Below are positions 8,818 to 19,644 of a stretch of DNA of 64,000 nucleotides, one piece after another. The DNA is taken from positions 1 through 64,000 of the forward strand of contig CAYJKN010000008.1 in assembly GCA_964371075.1 (NCBI GenBank). The letters run 5' to 3'. The DNA is from UTCHB3 sp964371075 (lineage in GTDB: Bacteria; Bacteroidota; Ignavibacteria; Ignavibacteriales; Ignavibacteriaceae). The first letter of the stretch is position 1, and the number at the start of each line of letters is the position of its first letter. The notes under the pieces were generated by a model. The model was given only the letters and a program-made list of their open reading frames with translations, was not told where the DNA came from and ran no database searches. The position numbers and the translations under genes were made by a program.

Positions 8818-10069
8818 AGAGTTCTTTTTGGACCTGCTTCCTCCAGATTTAACCGCAATGATCCTGAACAGCGGATATTTTTTTGCCACCTCTGTTGTAG
8901 GAATCTTAATATCATTTGTGTCATTTCCACTTTTTGTCGTGCTTCTTTCAAAGGAAGATTTTGGTATTTTGGCATTTTTCACTGCTTTGAATAATATTGT
9001 TGCTCAATTTTCTATACTCTCACTGACAAATTATTATATTGTCAGAAGTCGTGAACTTGATGCATCCGAGAAGAGACAACTTCTTCTAAATCTGGTGATA
9101 TTCAATTTTTTCTGGAATCTTTTGTTAATGGCAGTAGGGATGGGAGTAGTATATTTGTACTTTTTAACATCTGCAACTACAATCGAATATTTCCCTAATG
9201 TACCAATTATGTTTATAATTCTTATCAGCAATAGCTTAATATCGTTTAAACTGGTTGAATTCCGGATAGAAGGAAAAGGGAAATATTTCTTTTTTACCGA
9301 GGTGTCTCAAGTGGTGGGGAATGTCTTTTTTGCATTAATGATTGTCTGGCTTTTCAATTTGGGAGCATCAGGTAAATTGCTTGGCATCGCCGTTTCTAAT
9401 TCAATCATTGCAATGACACTATGGTTTAGTATGGATCACCCGAGAACGGCGAGATTCAGTATTATTGAGGTAAAAAGAGGATTGAAGGAGATGATGCCAC
9501 TAACATTAGCTTCCTTTCTGCATAGCACTGCTCCCTCTGCTGACGTATTAATACTTGAAAGGTTAAACAATCTCTCCGGTTTGGGGGTTTATAATGTAGG
9601 TAAACAGGTGGCAACATTTGTGATAACAGCTTGTACCTCTGTTTTTCAAGCATTTGAACCCAAATTTTATGAAGATTTCCGTGACAAACCAATCAGAAAA
9701 TCGAAAAATTTTCGGGTGTTTGTTGTTATCATTTTAATGATAGTTGCACTATATTTCATTTTTGCTGATTTAATAATCCAGGTGTTGACACTTGGGAAAT
9801 TTAAGGATTCTTTAGAATATTCTAATATCCTTGTAATTCAGGCGATGATATTGCCGGTGATTCAGGCAATTCAGGTCAAGTTTTATATACACCGAAAAGT
9901 TAAACTAATTGCTTTTATAAATTTGTTTGGCAGTGTGGTGTTGTTGGGATTGGTTTTTGTTTTAACTTCAAGCATGATTTATGCTGGTGCAGCAATAGCG
10001 TTTGTTGTTTCAGCTCTCATTCAGTTAATTCTGATATTAGTTTCTCTCATGAGGCAAAGGGATGGTTAA
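8786..10069 (+). CDS. Polysaccharide flippase (Wzx/MATE-like)
   Basis: 427 aa with about 12 hydrophobic segments and the N-terminal pattern SGYFFATSVVGILISFVSF..LLSKEDFGILAFF that marks Polysacc_synt/Wzx translocases. These proteins flip undecaprenyl-linked oligosaccharides across the inner membrane. The ATG at 8786 overlaps the upstream gene by 32 nt; an internal ATG at 8804, giving MAKIKEFF, is an equally good start. The 3' end overlaps the next glycosyltransferase gene by 8 nt. Flippase next to glycosyltransferases supports a surface glycan assembly unit. Confidence 0.85.
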   Translation: MRYLDKMAKIKEFFLDLLPPDLTAMILNSGYFFATSVVGILISFVSFPLFVVLLSKEDFGILAFFTALNNIVAQFSILSLTNYYIVRSRELDASEKRQLLLNLVIFNFFWNLLLMAVGMGVVYLYFLTSATTIEYFPNVPIMFIILISNSLISFKLVEFRIEGKGKYFFFTEVSQVVGNVFFALMIVWLFNLGASGKLLGIAVSNSIIAMTLWFSMDHPRTARFSIIEVKRGLKEMMPLTLASFLHSTAPSADVLILERLNNLSGLGVYNVGKQVATFVITACTSVFQAFEPKFYEDFRDKPIRKSKNFRVFVVIILMIVALYFIFADLIIQVLTLGKFKDSLEYSNILVIQAMILPVIQAIQVKFYIHRKVKLIAFINLFGSVVLLGLVFVLTSSMIYAGAAIAFVVSALIQLILILVSLMRQRDG

Positions 10070-10976
10070 GACTCCAGTTCTATTAATTGCCTACAATCGA
10101 CCTGAGCTGCTTCAAAAAGTGGTCGATGCCTTGTCCGTGCACAGACTTTCAAAATTGTATGCTTTTGTTGACAATGCAAGAGAGGGGAATGTTGATGATA
10201 ATACCAAAATTGAGATGTGTAAAAAGATCATTGAAAAGATTAACTTTTGTGATGAAGTTATTACCATATATCCGGAGGTGAATCTTGGTTGTGGTGGGGG
10301 CCCTTTTTATGCCATCACAACAGCTTTTGAGAAAGAAACGAAGTTAATCATTCTCGAAGACGATTGTGTTCCATCTGCCGCATTCCCGGCTTTCTGTGAG
10401 GAGTTGCTCAATAAATACTCTGAAGAGAGCAGAGTCCAAATGATTAGTGGACATAATTTCAGCTGGAACTTCAATAAAATGCAATACAGTTACATTTTCT
10501 CGATTTATGCTCATATTGGTGGATGGGCAACATGGAAAAGGAGTTGGGAGAAAGTTGTTTTATCTGTGGAATACCATAAGCCGAAATTTAGTGAGATCAT
10601 TCACAAAAGATTTCCAAACAGGCGTGAACAGAATTTCTTTTTCAAAGAATTTAATTATAATCTCAATAATCCAGTATACTCCGGCTGGGGTTACCAAGCA
10701 GCACTTACATTTTGGAGAAATGAAGGCCTGAGTATAATTCCCAAAATAAATCTCGTCTCAAACATAGGAACATATGGTACTCACTTTTCAGGAGGTAAAA
10801 AACCTTTTTTCAACCTTCCTGTTGATGAAAATTTTAGGATTACAACTCATCCGGACAGCATTGAAAGGGATTCTAAATATGATGCTTTTCATTTTAATAA
10901 TCATTGGATTAAAGCAAACAGAAGACCATTATTTAAAAGAATATTAAACTATTTGAGAAAAAGAATCAGACGCTAA
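10062..10976 (+). CDS. Glycosyltransferase, GT-A fold (family 2-like)
   Basis: 304 aa soluble protein. The N-terminus TPVLLIAYNRPELLQKVVDAL is a typical nucleotide-sugar-binding start, followed by LIILEDDCVPSAAF, where EDD is the probable metal-binding acidic motif, and a GGWATWKRSW segment characteristic of a Bacteroidota/proteobacterial group related to HlpA-type glycosyltransferases. It should act in the cytoplasm on a lipid-linked glycan. Its ATG lies inside the last codons of the flippase gene (8-nt overlap), so the two are translationally coupled. Sugar specificity is unknown. A 104-nt gap without a clear terminator follows. Confidence 0.8.
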   Translation: MVKTPVLLIAYNRPELLQKVVDALSVHRLSKLYAFVDNAREGNVDDNTKIEMCKKIIEKINFCDEVITIYPEVNLGCGGGPFYAITTAFEKETKLIILEDDCVPSAAFPAFCEELLNKYSEESRVQMISGHNFSWNFNKMQYSYIFSIYAHIGGWATWKRSWEKVVLSVEYHKPKFSEIIHKRFPNRREQNFFFKEFNYNLNNPVYSGWGYQAALTFWRNEGLSIIPKINLVSNIGTYGTHFSGGKKPFFNLPVDENFRITTHPDSIERDSKYDAFHFNNHWIKANRRPLFKRILNYLRKRIRR

Positions 10977-11080
10977 ACGGATAATGGTCTGTTTTGATTT
11001 GACAAAATATTTTATATTGTATTTCAAGTTTTATCTAATAATCAGGCTCCATTTTGAACTTAAATTTACCTCAGGTTTCC

Positions 11081-14000
11081 ATGTACAGATATTTGTTGAT
11101 AATCTCATTTCTCGTAGTTTCACTCCATTCCCAGGATAAAATTTCAGGTTATCAGGAGAGTGATCAAAAGTTAAGATTTACTTTCCAACCGACAGAAGTA
11201 AATCTTGCCCGGCTCACCGATGACATAAAACAGAAGAAACTGAGTTACTACGATGAATCCCGACCGGGTGAATTGGCACTTCCGTCCAAATCATTGTTTG
11301 TCGCCATACCTCCAGGTGCAGAAGTTACAGTTGACTTCCGAATTATCGATAAACGGACAGAAGATTTTAACCCATCGATCAACCCTGAAGCAAGTTTAAC
11401 ACGAGACACCACAATTCAGCTCAATTTTGAACCAAAATTGGCCATGGGAAGCGGTAAAAAGGAAGTAGTCGAGATCCTTGGCTATTTTGAGATTAAGGGT
11501 GTAAGAGTAGTTCATTTAAAATTTAATCAATATGATTATAATTTTAGTTCTGCAAAACTTGATATAATCAGCAAGATAGAATTTACACTCAACTCAAACA
11601 GACCGGTAGTCAACTATAACAGTGGAATCAGATTTTCGGAAGAGTCGCGAAAATTGTTCTCAGGAATGCTCGTAAATCCCGAAGCAATCGACAAATTTTC
11701 TTCTGCAGTTGCTGCGAATGATACGACAGGTAACTGGATTGACTACTCAGCTTCTTATGTCAAGATTGGAGTGGCAAAAGACGGAATTTACAGAGTTTTT
11801 GGGGCAGATTTACAGAGTATGGGAGTTAATTTAACCGAAATTCAACCTGCAACTCTTCAATTGTTGAAGAAGGGAACACAGCAGGATATTTTTGTTTTTG
11901 ATGGTGCTGACAACCAATTCGATGTTTCCGACTATATAGAATTCCTTGGTGAAAGAAATATGGGCAGTCTTGATTACAGAACACCCAATGCTTATGGAAT
12001 TCCATATAATGAATATTATGACAGGTTTACAGATACCACCATTTATTGGATAACCTGGAATCGGAGTACTGGTAAGAGAGTTCCTACTGCACCTCAAACG
12101 CTTGGAATCGCTGCAGATACACTTAAAGCCTATACAGAATTTGTACATCAAGAACAAGATAGATCCTATTTGAATTTTGATGGTAACCTTGTAAGAAAAG
12201 AACTACCATATTTTTACGAGAATAAAACATTTTATTGGCAAAATATTAATGCTCCAACCGCTTTGGCCTCTCGTTCTTATACATTTAGTCTAAGTGAATT
12301 GGACAACGCTGACAGCGTAAGATTCTATTCCAGAATCGCAAGTGGTGCCTCGAGTAATGCTACCGGATCACACAGTCTTGTTTTGCAGGTAGGCAACAAC
12401 TTCCCAACCTATGATTCCTCCTCACTCGACAGATATGGAAGAATTGTGCTTTCAGGAACCGCACCGGGTAGTTTATTTGCAAACGGGAACAATACAATAA
12501 AAGTTATTTCATATCCCAATGGCTCATCTATAAATACCGTATGGATTGACTGGGTCGAAATGGAGTACATTAGAAAACTTAAAGCAACAAACGATTCACT
12601 TGCATTTAATTTTCTTTATTCAGCAAACTCAAGCGTTAAAAATATTGAGGTAACAAACGTAACTTCCGACAGTCTGATTATGTGGAAGAAGGGGGGATTG
12701 TCAAAAAAAATATTCGTGAGTAGAAACGGTGGTTCGCTTGTAATCCAGGATACTGTTTCAAAATCGGATAGATATTTTCTCGTGAAAAATACTTCTGTTT
12801 TGAAACCAACACTTTATTACAAAAAAACCTGGAAAAATCTTAGAAATACCTCTAACAGGGCCGACTATCTTGCAGTAACAGTCAAGAACTTTTTGCAGCC
12901 TCTCCGTACACACTTGGGGTTCATTAAGAATACAAAAAATTTGGACACATTTGTTGTGGATATTGATGATGTTTATGATGAGTTCGCTTATGGCTACTTT
13001 TCAACAGAAGCTTTGAGAGATTTTTTGAGAATAACTCAAACTCAATGGCAAGCACCATACCCTGACTATCTGCTGTTGGCAGGAAGTGCGGCTTGGGACT
13101 ACAGGTTGAGTCACTCAATCGCTTTAGGGATAAAATTTAAGAAGAACCTGGTTCCCTCATATGGATCGCCTTTGAGTGATAATCTCCTGTCGGTTTTTGA
13201 TTCGACAAATTCCTATATTCCTCAACTAATTACCGGTCGAATTCCTGCAAAGACTATCGAAGACCTTAACAGGTATCTTTCACGGATATCGACATATTAC
13301 TCTGATAGATATGATCTTTTTAACAAGCGGGCTTTGTTATTATCCGGTGGAGGAGAAGCAACGCAGATGGATCAATTCAGGTTGCAGCACGAAAATATTG
13401 CAAACTCCTTACTTGGAAGACCGTACAGCCAAAATTACAATCTCTATTACAAAACTGAAACTCCCCCCAGTTTCTACGGACCTTTCCCGATAGCTGAAGT
13501 GGACGCAAATATTAAATTGGGTGGCGTCTTCATTTCTTATGTGGGTCATTCAGGGACATTTTTCTGGGATAATGGTGTGACCACTCCAAGTCAATTACAA
13601 AATTCCAAAGGCAAAGGAACAATAATAACAGATTTTGGGTGCTCAACAGGACGATTTGGTGAGCCTGATGTCGATTGTTTTGGTGAACAATTTACGCTTT
13701 ACCCAACCGGAACCGCAGTCGGATATATTAGTAATTCCAGTTATGGTTTCACCAGCACTGCCACTCTTGCTCCGCAACTGTTCTATGAATCTATTCTAAA
13801 AGACAGCATTTGGAATGGTTCAGCAGCATTACGATATAGCAAAGTAAAGATGATTCAACAATATGGTAACAACTCCACCAATCAACTTTTTGCGATGACT
13901 AATACTTACTTTGGGGACCCAGCTTTAGAGATAAAGCTGCCTCCAAAAGCGAATTTTTTTGCTGACAGAGACGCCATTAAAATTAACTCAACTGCCTTGA

Positions 14001-16396
14001 ATGATAATACTGATTCTGTGAGTGTTTCCATAACCTATTATAATTATGGCACGGTACCAAATGACACATTATCGTTAAGCATCATGAATTTTGTTAATGG
14101 GGTAGTGGTCAAAGATTCAATAGTTAAAAGAGTTGTTCCAGAATTTCGAGATTCTTTAGAATTAAAACTGCCTATTAAAGGGCTTTCCGGGGATCATCGA
14201 ATCAGAGTAAGAATTAACTCAGATAATCGGATACAGGAGTTGTATTCAGACGACAACGAGGCTGAGATTGGATTTTTGGTCGCAGCATCAACAACTCGTG
14301 ATTATCTCAAGTATACAACTGAGAATGTGGTAGGGGAATTTATATATTTCCTTAATCCCGGAACATTAGGAGAACAGCAATCATTGACTGTTCAGTTTGC
14401 CGAATCACCAACATTCGATTCTCCAATACTTAGGACAGTGCCATTTGATACATTTTATACCAAGGTTCCAATTGATTTCCTTCAGCTATCAAAGCGCTAC
14501 TACTTCAGGGTGAAGGATAATGCCAGCGGCAACTTTGGGGCAATTCGTACTTTTTATAAAAGCAACCAGTCCGGATTTGGGCTTTATGACAGTTTAGCAT
14601 TTTATGAGAGTAGCCTGGAAAACCTGGAATTTACAAACAATGGTCTAAAACTGGCTGATCAAAATATTGAATTAGCTGTTGGATCGGCTGGTTATTACGA
14701 TGGAAATTCTGCATACATAAACTATAAGGGAAATAATATTTTTGTTGGAGGGACAGCACTTAGTCATAATGTTGCAGTCTTTAAAGCAGAAAATATGGAG
14801 TTACTTTTTTACAAGCCCATAAACCTTACTTTTGGAAATTATGCAGCTGAATTAACAGCATATAAAAACATTCTTGACACACTTGATGAGTCAGAAATTA
14901 TAGTTATAACAACGGCTTATGATCCAATTGTAACAGATGCTGCACTGCGTACCAAACTGAAGGAATTTGGAAGTGTTTATATTGATTCTGTGAAGCCACG
15001 TGATTCCTGGTTTATGATTGGACGAAAAAATGCTCCTCCCGGATCGGTTCCTGAACAGTGGAAAAAGAAAAATACCGGAATGATAACATATGACACCACT
15101 TTTGTTTTCTTTAAAGAATCAGGACGATTTACATCAAATCCTATCGGTCCCGTTACGAAATGGAATAAGTTAAAATTAAGCTCACTTTCTCAAGACTCTG
15201 CTGAATTATTTGTAAAACTAATTGGATTAAGCGACAGTGGAGCCGTTGATACAACAGATGTGCTACCAATCGTTAATGGTGAAGTTGAGTTATCAAATAT
15301 TAACAATAATTCTATGTTTACAAGAACAAAAGTTATGTTTGATTTCCAGTCAAACGATAAAAAATCTTCAAAAGTATTGCATAATTTTATTCTAACATTT
15401 GATGATCTTACCGAAGTTGGGACAAACGGACGATCAGTTCAGCTTAACAAAGACACTCTAAAGCCTAATGAGTTGACCAACGGGACGGTCAAAATATTTA
15501 ATGCAAGTACAACTGATGCTGTGAACTTCAAAGTTAAAGTCTACATTGAAGGAGTTGGAAGCTCACCGATTACAGTAATGGAAAAAGAGATTTCACAACT
15601 CAAGTCATTTTCGAGTCAGTCATTTCCAGTGGAGTTTAGTGCTCCGTTTGATATTGGCAGCAAGCAGTTAATTGTTTCTATCGATCCTGAAAGAAAGTTG
15701 AAAGAATATTTCACCGATAATAATGTGTATAGAACTCCATTTTATATCCAAGGGGATACCAGTAAGCCTTTGTTAACAATGAAAATTGATGGTGAAGAAA
15801 GGCCGGATGGAGAATTTGTAAGTTCAAACCCAAGAATTAATATTGAGTTCTTCGATTTCTCGTCAGCAACAACACAGGATACGACACTCATGCAGATTTT
15901 CCTAAACGGATCGCGTGTTTTCTTCGCATCTCCCGATATTGAGTACTCATTTCAGAACACTAATCCTAAAATGTTGGTAACATATCAACCAACTTTAAAA
16001 GATGGTTCTTATGATATTCAGGTGATAGCAAGAGGCGGAAACTCAGGTATTGCAGACACGGTGAGTATTACCAAAAATTTTGCCATTATCAATGAGCCAA
16101 AACTGTTGGATGTTTACAATTATCCTAATCCTTTCTCAAATGACACATATTTTACCTTTAAACTCACTCAGATTCCTGAGGAATTGAAAGTAATGGTCTT
16201 TACTGTTGCCGGTCGTAAAATTAGGGAAATGGTTATTCCAACCAGCGCATTAAGATATGACATAAATAAGATATACTGGGACGGCAGAGATCAGGATGGT
16301 GACTTGATTGCCAATGGTGTTTATTTTTATCGCATAGTGATGAAAAAATCCGGGAAAACTGAGATATATACTGAGAAACTGGCAATAATTAAATAA
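11081..16396 (+). CDS. PorU-like C25 family cysteine peptidase with T9SS sorting domain
   Basis: About 1771 aa from the ATG at 11081 (MYRYLLIISFLVVSLHSQ, a good signal peptide); an in-frame TTG at 11054 would add nine residues. Order: signal peptide; gingipain-propeptide-like region (about 25-190); PorU-type N-terminal domain with WIDYSASYVKIGVAKDGIYR and FDVSDYIEFLGERN; C25 catalytic domain (about 600-920) with catalytic His in SYVGHSG (H823) and Cys in DFGCSTG (C854); CARDB/Ig-like repeats; and a C-terminal YNYPNPFSNDTYF...WDGRDQDGDLIANGVYFYR module of FlgD/T9SS type. PorU is the T9SS sortase that removes sorting domains and links cargo to a lipid-anchored glycan. This protein is much longer than P. 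gingivalis PorU (about 1160 aa), so it could instead be a surface gingipain-like protease. Confidence 0.85.
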   Translation: MYRYLLIISFLVVSLHSQDKISGYQESDQKLRFTFQPTEVNLARLTDDIKQKKLSYYDESRPGELALPSKSLFVAIPPGAEVTVDFRIIDKRTEDFNPSINPEASLTRDTTIQLNFEPKLAMGSGKKEVVEILGYFEIKGVRVVHLKFNQYDYNFSSAKLDIISKIEFTLNSNRPVVNYNSGIRFSEESRKLFSGMLVNPEAIDKFSSAVAANDTTGNWIDYSASYVKIGVAKDGIYRVFGADLQSMGVNLTEIQPATLQLLKKGTQQDIFVFDGADNQFDVSDYIEFLGERNMGSLDYRTPNAYGIPYNEYYDRFTDTTIYWITWNRSTGKRVPTAPQTLGIAADTLKAYTEFVHQEQDRSYLNFDGNLVRKELPYFYENKTFYWQNINAPTALASRSYTFSLSELDNADSVRFYSRIASGASSNATGSHSLVLQVGNNFPTYDSSSLDRYGRIVLSGTAPGSLFANGNNTIKVISYPNGSSINTVWIDWVEMEYIRKLKATNDSLAFNFLYSANSSVKNIEVTNVTSDSLIMWKKGGLSKKIFVSRNGGSLVIQDTVSKSDRYFLVKNTSVLKPTLYYKKTWKNLRNTSNRADYLAVTVKNFLQPLRTHLGFIKNTKNLDTFVVDIDDVYDEFAYGYFSTEALRDFLRITQTQWQAPYPDYLLLAGSAAWDYRLSHSIALGIKFKKNLVPSYGSPLSDNLLSVFDSTNSYIPQLITGRIPAKTIEDLNRYLSRISTYYSDRYDLFNKRALLLSGGGEATQMDQFRLQHENIANSLLGRPYSQNYNLYYKTETPPSFYGPFPIAEVDANIKLGGVFISYVGHSGTFFWDNGVTTPSQLQNSKGKGTIITDFGCSTGRFGEPDVDCFGEQFTLYPTGTAVGYISNSSYGFTSTATLAPQLFYESILKDSIWNGSAALRYSKVKMIQQYGNNSTNQLFAMTNTYFGDPALEIKLPPKANFFADRDAIKINSTALNDNTDSVSVSITYYNYGTVPNDTLSLSIMNFVNGVVVKDSIVKRVVPEFRDSLELKLPIKGLSGDHRIRVRINSDNRIQELYSDDNEAEIGFLVAASTTRDYLKYTTENVVGEFIYFLNPGTLGEQQSLTVQFAESPTFDSPILRTVPFDTFYTKVPIDFLQLSKRYYFRVKDNASGNFGAIRTFYKSNQSGFGLYDSLAFYESSLENLEFTNNGLKLADQNIELAVGSAGYYDGNSAYINYKGNNIFVGGTALSHNVAVFKAENMELLFYKPINLTFGNYAAELTAYKNILDTLDESEIIVITTAYDPIVTDAALRTKLKEFGSVYIDSVKPRDSWFMIGRKNAPPGSVPEQWKKKNTGMITYDTTFVFFKESGRFTSNPIGPVTKWNKLKLSSLSQDSAELFVKLIGLSDSGAVDTTDVLPIVNGEVELSNINNNSMFTRTKVMFDFQSNDKKSSKVLHNFILTFDDLTEVGTNGRSVQLNKDTLKPNELTNGTVKIFNASTTDAVNFKVKVYIEGVGSSPITVMEKEISQLKSFSSQSFPVEFSAPFDIGSKQLIVSIDPERKLKEYFTDNNVYRTPFYIQGDTSKPLLTMKIDGEERPDGEFVSSNPRINIEFFDFSSATTQDTTLMQIFLNGSRVFFASPDIEYSFQNTNPKMLVTYQPTLKDGSYDIQVIARGGNSGIADTVSITKNFAIINEPKLLDVYNYPNPFSNDTYFTFKLTQIPEELKVMVFTVAGRKIREMVIPTSALRYDINKIYWDGRDQDGDLIANGVYFYRIVMKKSGKTEIYTEKLAIIK

Positions 16397-16413
16397 AGAG
16401 TCACGGAAAAGTT

Positions 16414-18036
16414 ATGGATCGGAATTCCTTAATCCCGGACATCGTTCAACATTCCGGTTTTCTTCATAATTTAATCATAGTTGCCTTTATATCCTTATTA
16501 ACAGTAATAAGGGTTGATTTTAGTGCAATTCCATTTGAAGATGCTGCGATTTTAATGCGGTACGCTGAAAATTTTGCCGACGGATTCGGGATTGTCTGGA
16601 ATCGTGGTTCCCTACCTGTAGATGGTGCAACAGATTTTTTATTTGTTGTTCTGATCGGCGGACTTAAAAAGATCACCGGGCTCGGTGTGGAGCCATTAAT
16701 CTATGCTGTGAATGTGGAATCACAGATTCTCTCCGTTTATCTGGCTTACTACACTCTTCGCACAATATTAAATGTTCCATTCTACATCGCATTCATTTCA
16801 ATAGTTTACTTGCTGCTTGGGCCGGGATCACTTTTAATCTCCACACAATTTGCCACACCTTTTTTTATTTTACTGGTCTCAATATTGTGGATGTTGACAC
16901 TTAAAGTTCTTACTTCGAATGAGATCAACAGAATAACTCCCTTACTTTTTGGGATTGTCTCACTTTTAGTTGGACTTACTCGCCCAGAGGGTGTCTTTCT
17001 TACATTCTTTTTTTTATTGTCGATTATTTATGTGATCGGAATTAAAAAATCAAATCGAGTGATTCTAAATTATCTCGCGATAATGCTCGTCCTGGGGGGT
17101 GGCTATTTTATATGGAGGTGGATTTATTTTGGCTATCCCCTCCCAAACCCCTACTACAGAAAGATGGGAAGTGGGTTTAATATCCATTCTTTAATACAGT
17201 CTTTAACCTTCATGTTAAGATTTGTTATTCCATTTATACCCTTCCTTTTAATGGCATTTATCGAAAAAGCCCGAATAAAACTGTTGGTCGCTATTTTATT
17301 TCCTGTAATTGCATTTACCGTTTTGTTTATAATGATAGATTCCTCCATGAATTTTGCCGGAAGATTTCAGTATGTTGGAATGTTTATTGTTGGGATGGGT
17401 TGGGTGCTCCCTCTTCGTGGACTAAGTTTTAGGGAATTAGTTAGTGAGAAACTACGATCTTATCCTGGATTTGGACTTACTTCAAAACTTACTTTAGCAT
17501 TTTTGTTAATTACCATATTTGTCTTCCAGCTAAAATACAGTTCATCCAGTATTTATAGGGATGGGAGATATGATGTCGGTATTATATTAAGTGGTTATCA
17601 GGATAAGGATTACAAAATAGCGTGTTCTGAAGCAGGATTGATACCATTTTATTCAAAATTAGCTACTTTAGATACGTGGGGATTAAACGATCAGGAAATC
17701 GCGCATTCAGGGTTAATATCAGAATCAATTCTCTCGAGATTTAATCCGGATTTGATTATGTTTCATGCCGCATTTTCACCTCTGACTTTTCCTGAAGAAA
17801 ACTCTGATCATGAGAAAATGGGCAAAATTTTGAAAGAATTTGCTGAAAATAATGGTTATTCGCTGATTGCGTGTTACGGTATAAGTCCTTTTCGAACCCA
17901 CTATTATTACCTAAAAGAGAGTATTTCCGATTTTAATTCCATCAAGAACAGAATAAAGTCTATTAAATATATCTGGTATGAAAACGGCGGTCGTTGTATC
18001 GACTTTTCTGAGTTTAGCAAATATGATAAAAAATAA
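16414..18036 (+). CDS. Multi-pass membrane protein, GT-C glycosyltransferase-like
   Basis: 540 aa with about ten hydrophobic segments and a soluble C-terminal domain. The N-terminal loop IPFEDAAILMRYAENFADGFG followed by VWNRGSLPVDGATDFL matches the pattern DDAFI-xYRYAxNLxxGxGLVWN-xGExVEGxTxFL of a large GT-C group that includes mycobacterial arabinofuranosyltransferase AftB-like proteins; the acidic pair here is E-D. It should use a polyprenyl-phosphate sugar on the periplasmic side. It starts 17 nt after the C25 peptidase gene and overlaps the next gene, so the peptidase and this enzyme probably share a transcript. Donor sugar is unknown. Confidence 0.72.
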   Translation: MDRNSLIPDIVQHSGFLHNLIIVAFISLLTVIRVDFSAIPFEDAAILMRYAENFADGFGIVWNRGSLPVDGATDFLFVVLIGGLKKITGLGVEPLIYAVNVESQILSVYLAYYTLRTILNVPFYIAFISIVYLLLGPGSLLISTQFATPFFILLVSILWMLTLKVLTSNEINRITPLLFGIVSLLVGLTRPEGVFLTFFFLLSIIYVIGIKKSNRVILNYLAIMLVLGGGYFIWRWIYFGYPLPNPYYRKMGSGFNIHSLIQSLTFMLRFVIPFIPFLLMAFIEKARIKLLVAILFPVIAFTVLFIMIDSSMNFAGRFQYVGMFIVGMGWVLPLRGLSFRELVSEKLRSYPGFGLTSKLTLAFLLITIFVFQLKYSSSSIYRDGRYDVGIILSGYQDKDYKIACSEAGLIPFYSKLATLDTWGLNDQEIAHSGLISESILSRFNPDLIMFHAAFSPLTFPEENSDHEKMGKILKEFAENNGYSLIACYGISPFRTHYYYLKESISDFNSIKNRIKSIKYIWYENGGRCIDFSEFSKYDKK

Positions 18037-19615
18037 AACCTTGATTACTGGCATATTATTCACTGTATTGATTTTCATAATTGTGAATTTGTATTTTTAC
18101 ATAAAAATACTTGATGTTAATTCAGGTGAGTTCACATATGGTAGAGATGATCCATATATTCACATGGCCATGGCAAGAAACTTGATAGAGCACAATATTT
18201 GGGGAATTTCCGCGAATAAAGCAACATCCAGTTCTTCATCACCTCTCTGGACATTAATATTGTCTTCCGGGTATGGGATTTTTGGTAATAACGACAAAAT
18301 ACCTCTATTGCTAAATCTAATATTTTCTCTCTTGTTGATAGTTCAACTTTTTAACCTGTTTGAAAGATTTTCTGAGCATAATATCGCTATATTAATTTGG
18401 GTAAACATCATAATCTATTCTTCATATCTGCCAAGGGTTGTTTTTATGGGGATGGAACACATCCTGCATATTGTTCTGATAGTTTATGTACTGACCAGAC
18501 TTAGTGATTTTGTCCTGGCTGTAAGGAGGTTCGATTTAAGATTTTGGGCAGCAATAGTTTTGATGTCCGCTGTCAGATATGAGTCAATATTCATTATAGG
18601 GTTTCTCTCTCTTTATTTTATCCTCTCTAAGAAAAATAAATATGCTGTTTTAACCCTGGTCTTTGGCTTACTACCCGGCATAATAGTTGCTGTTTTCAAC
18701 CTCACTATCGGTGGTTGGGTATTGCCAAATTCAGTTTTATTGCGACGATCAATTTTTGAATTTCAATGGGTATTACCCTTCACTCTATTAAATAACTTAT
18801 TTAGATCCTTGCAATTTCGTTATGAATTTACTCTTATCATCACATTAATATTTCTTGTTTTGACTATCTGTGATCCAAGGAAGAATTTAAAATATAATTC
18901 TTTTATAGCCATCGCCTCCATTGGTTTAGGGACAGCAATAATTCATAGTATGTTTGGTCTGATGGTAGCAAGGTATTTTTTTTATATCTTGGTCATTTTA
19001 CTCATAACTCTAGCGATCGGTCAATTAATAATCATGGGCGACAGGAAACTAACAATCCCAAAATCCAAGGATACTCTTAACGCTTTAAGAATTACATTGG
19101 CGATTATATTCAGTATTGGACTTTTTTGGAATGGGTTAATGGACACTCGGAAGACAGTGTCGGCATCAAAAAATATTTTTGAACAGCAAATACAGACTTC
19201 GAAATTTTTGGGAAAATACTATCACAATGAAGTCATAGGTGTTTTTGATATTGGCGCAGTATCATTCTATTCTGATGTCAGGCTGATAGATGTCGCAGGA
19301 CTTGCAAATAATCAGGTTGCAGCTTTAATAAATTCGGGTACTTACGATTCCAAAAACTTGGGGAAGATACTAAGAACTGCAGAAACTAAAATTGTCATTC
19401 TTCCTGAAGTCGTGTTAAAAACACTCAATTTGGATACACTGAAATGGGAATATGCCGGTTCTTGGAAGATAAAAAACAATGTGGTGTGTGCATCCGACAA
19501 AATCCATTTCTTTGGGACGAATCGAACGGAAGCAATTATCCTTCTCAAAAACCTGGAGGAATTCTTTCCTAATCTTCCTAAAGATGTGGTTTATACAAAA
19601 AGATGGACTGAGTAA
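18023..19615 (+). CDS. Multi-pass membrane protein, GT-C glycosyltransferase-like
   Basis: 530 aa from the ATG at 18023 (MIKNKTLITGILF), which opens directly on a membrane segment and overlaps the upstream gene by 14 nt; an earlier in-frame ATG at 17978 would add 15 residues of unlikely N-terminus. The first loop has YGRDDPYIHMAMARNLIEHNIWG followed by SSSSPLW, equivalent to the DD-acidic motif and TxFLW region of GT-C enzymes, so it is a distant relative of the preceding protein. About ten hydrophobic segments and a soluble tail follow. It should act at the periplasmic face of the inner membrane in glycan or glycoprotein assembly. Specificity unknown. Confidence 0.7.
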   Translation: MIKNKTLITGILFTVLIFIIVNLYFYIKILDVNSGEFTYGRDDPYIHMAMARNLIEHNIWGISANKATSSSSSPLWTLILSSGYGIFGNNDKIPLLLNLIFSLLLIVQLFNLFERFSEHNIAILIWVNIIIYSSYLPRVVFMGMEHILHIVLIVYVLTRLSDFVLAVRRFDLRFWAAIVLMSAVRYESIFIIGFLSLYFILSKKNKYAVLTLVFGLLPGIIVAVFNLTIGGWVLPNSVLLRRSIFEFQWVLPFTLLNNLFRSLQFRYEFTLIITLIFLVLTICDPRKNLKYNSFIAIASIGLGTAIIHSMFGLMVARYFFYILVILLITLAIGQLIIMGDRKLTIPKSKDTLNALRITLAIIFSIGLFWNGLMDTRKTVSASKNIFEQQIQTSKFLGKYYHNEVIGVFDIGAVSFYSDVRLIDVAGLANNQVAALINSGTYDSKNLGKILRTAETKIVILPEVVLKTLNLDTLKWEYAGSWKIKNNVVCASDKIHFFGTNRTEAIILLKNLEEFFPNLPKDVVYTKRWTE

Positions 19616-19644
19616 TCCCTCATGTAATCATCAATTAAGCCCAA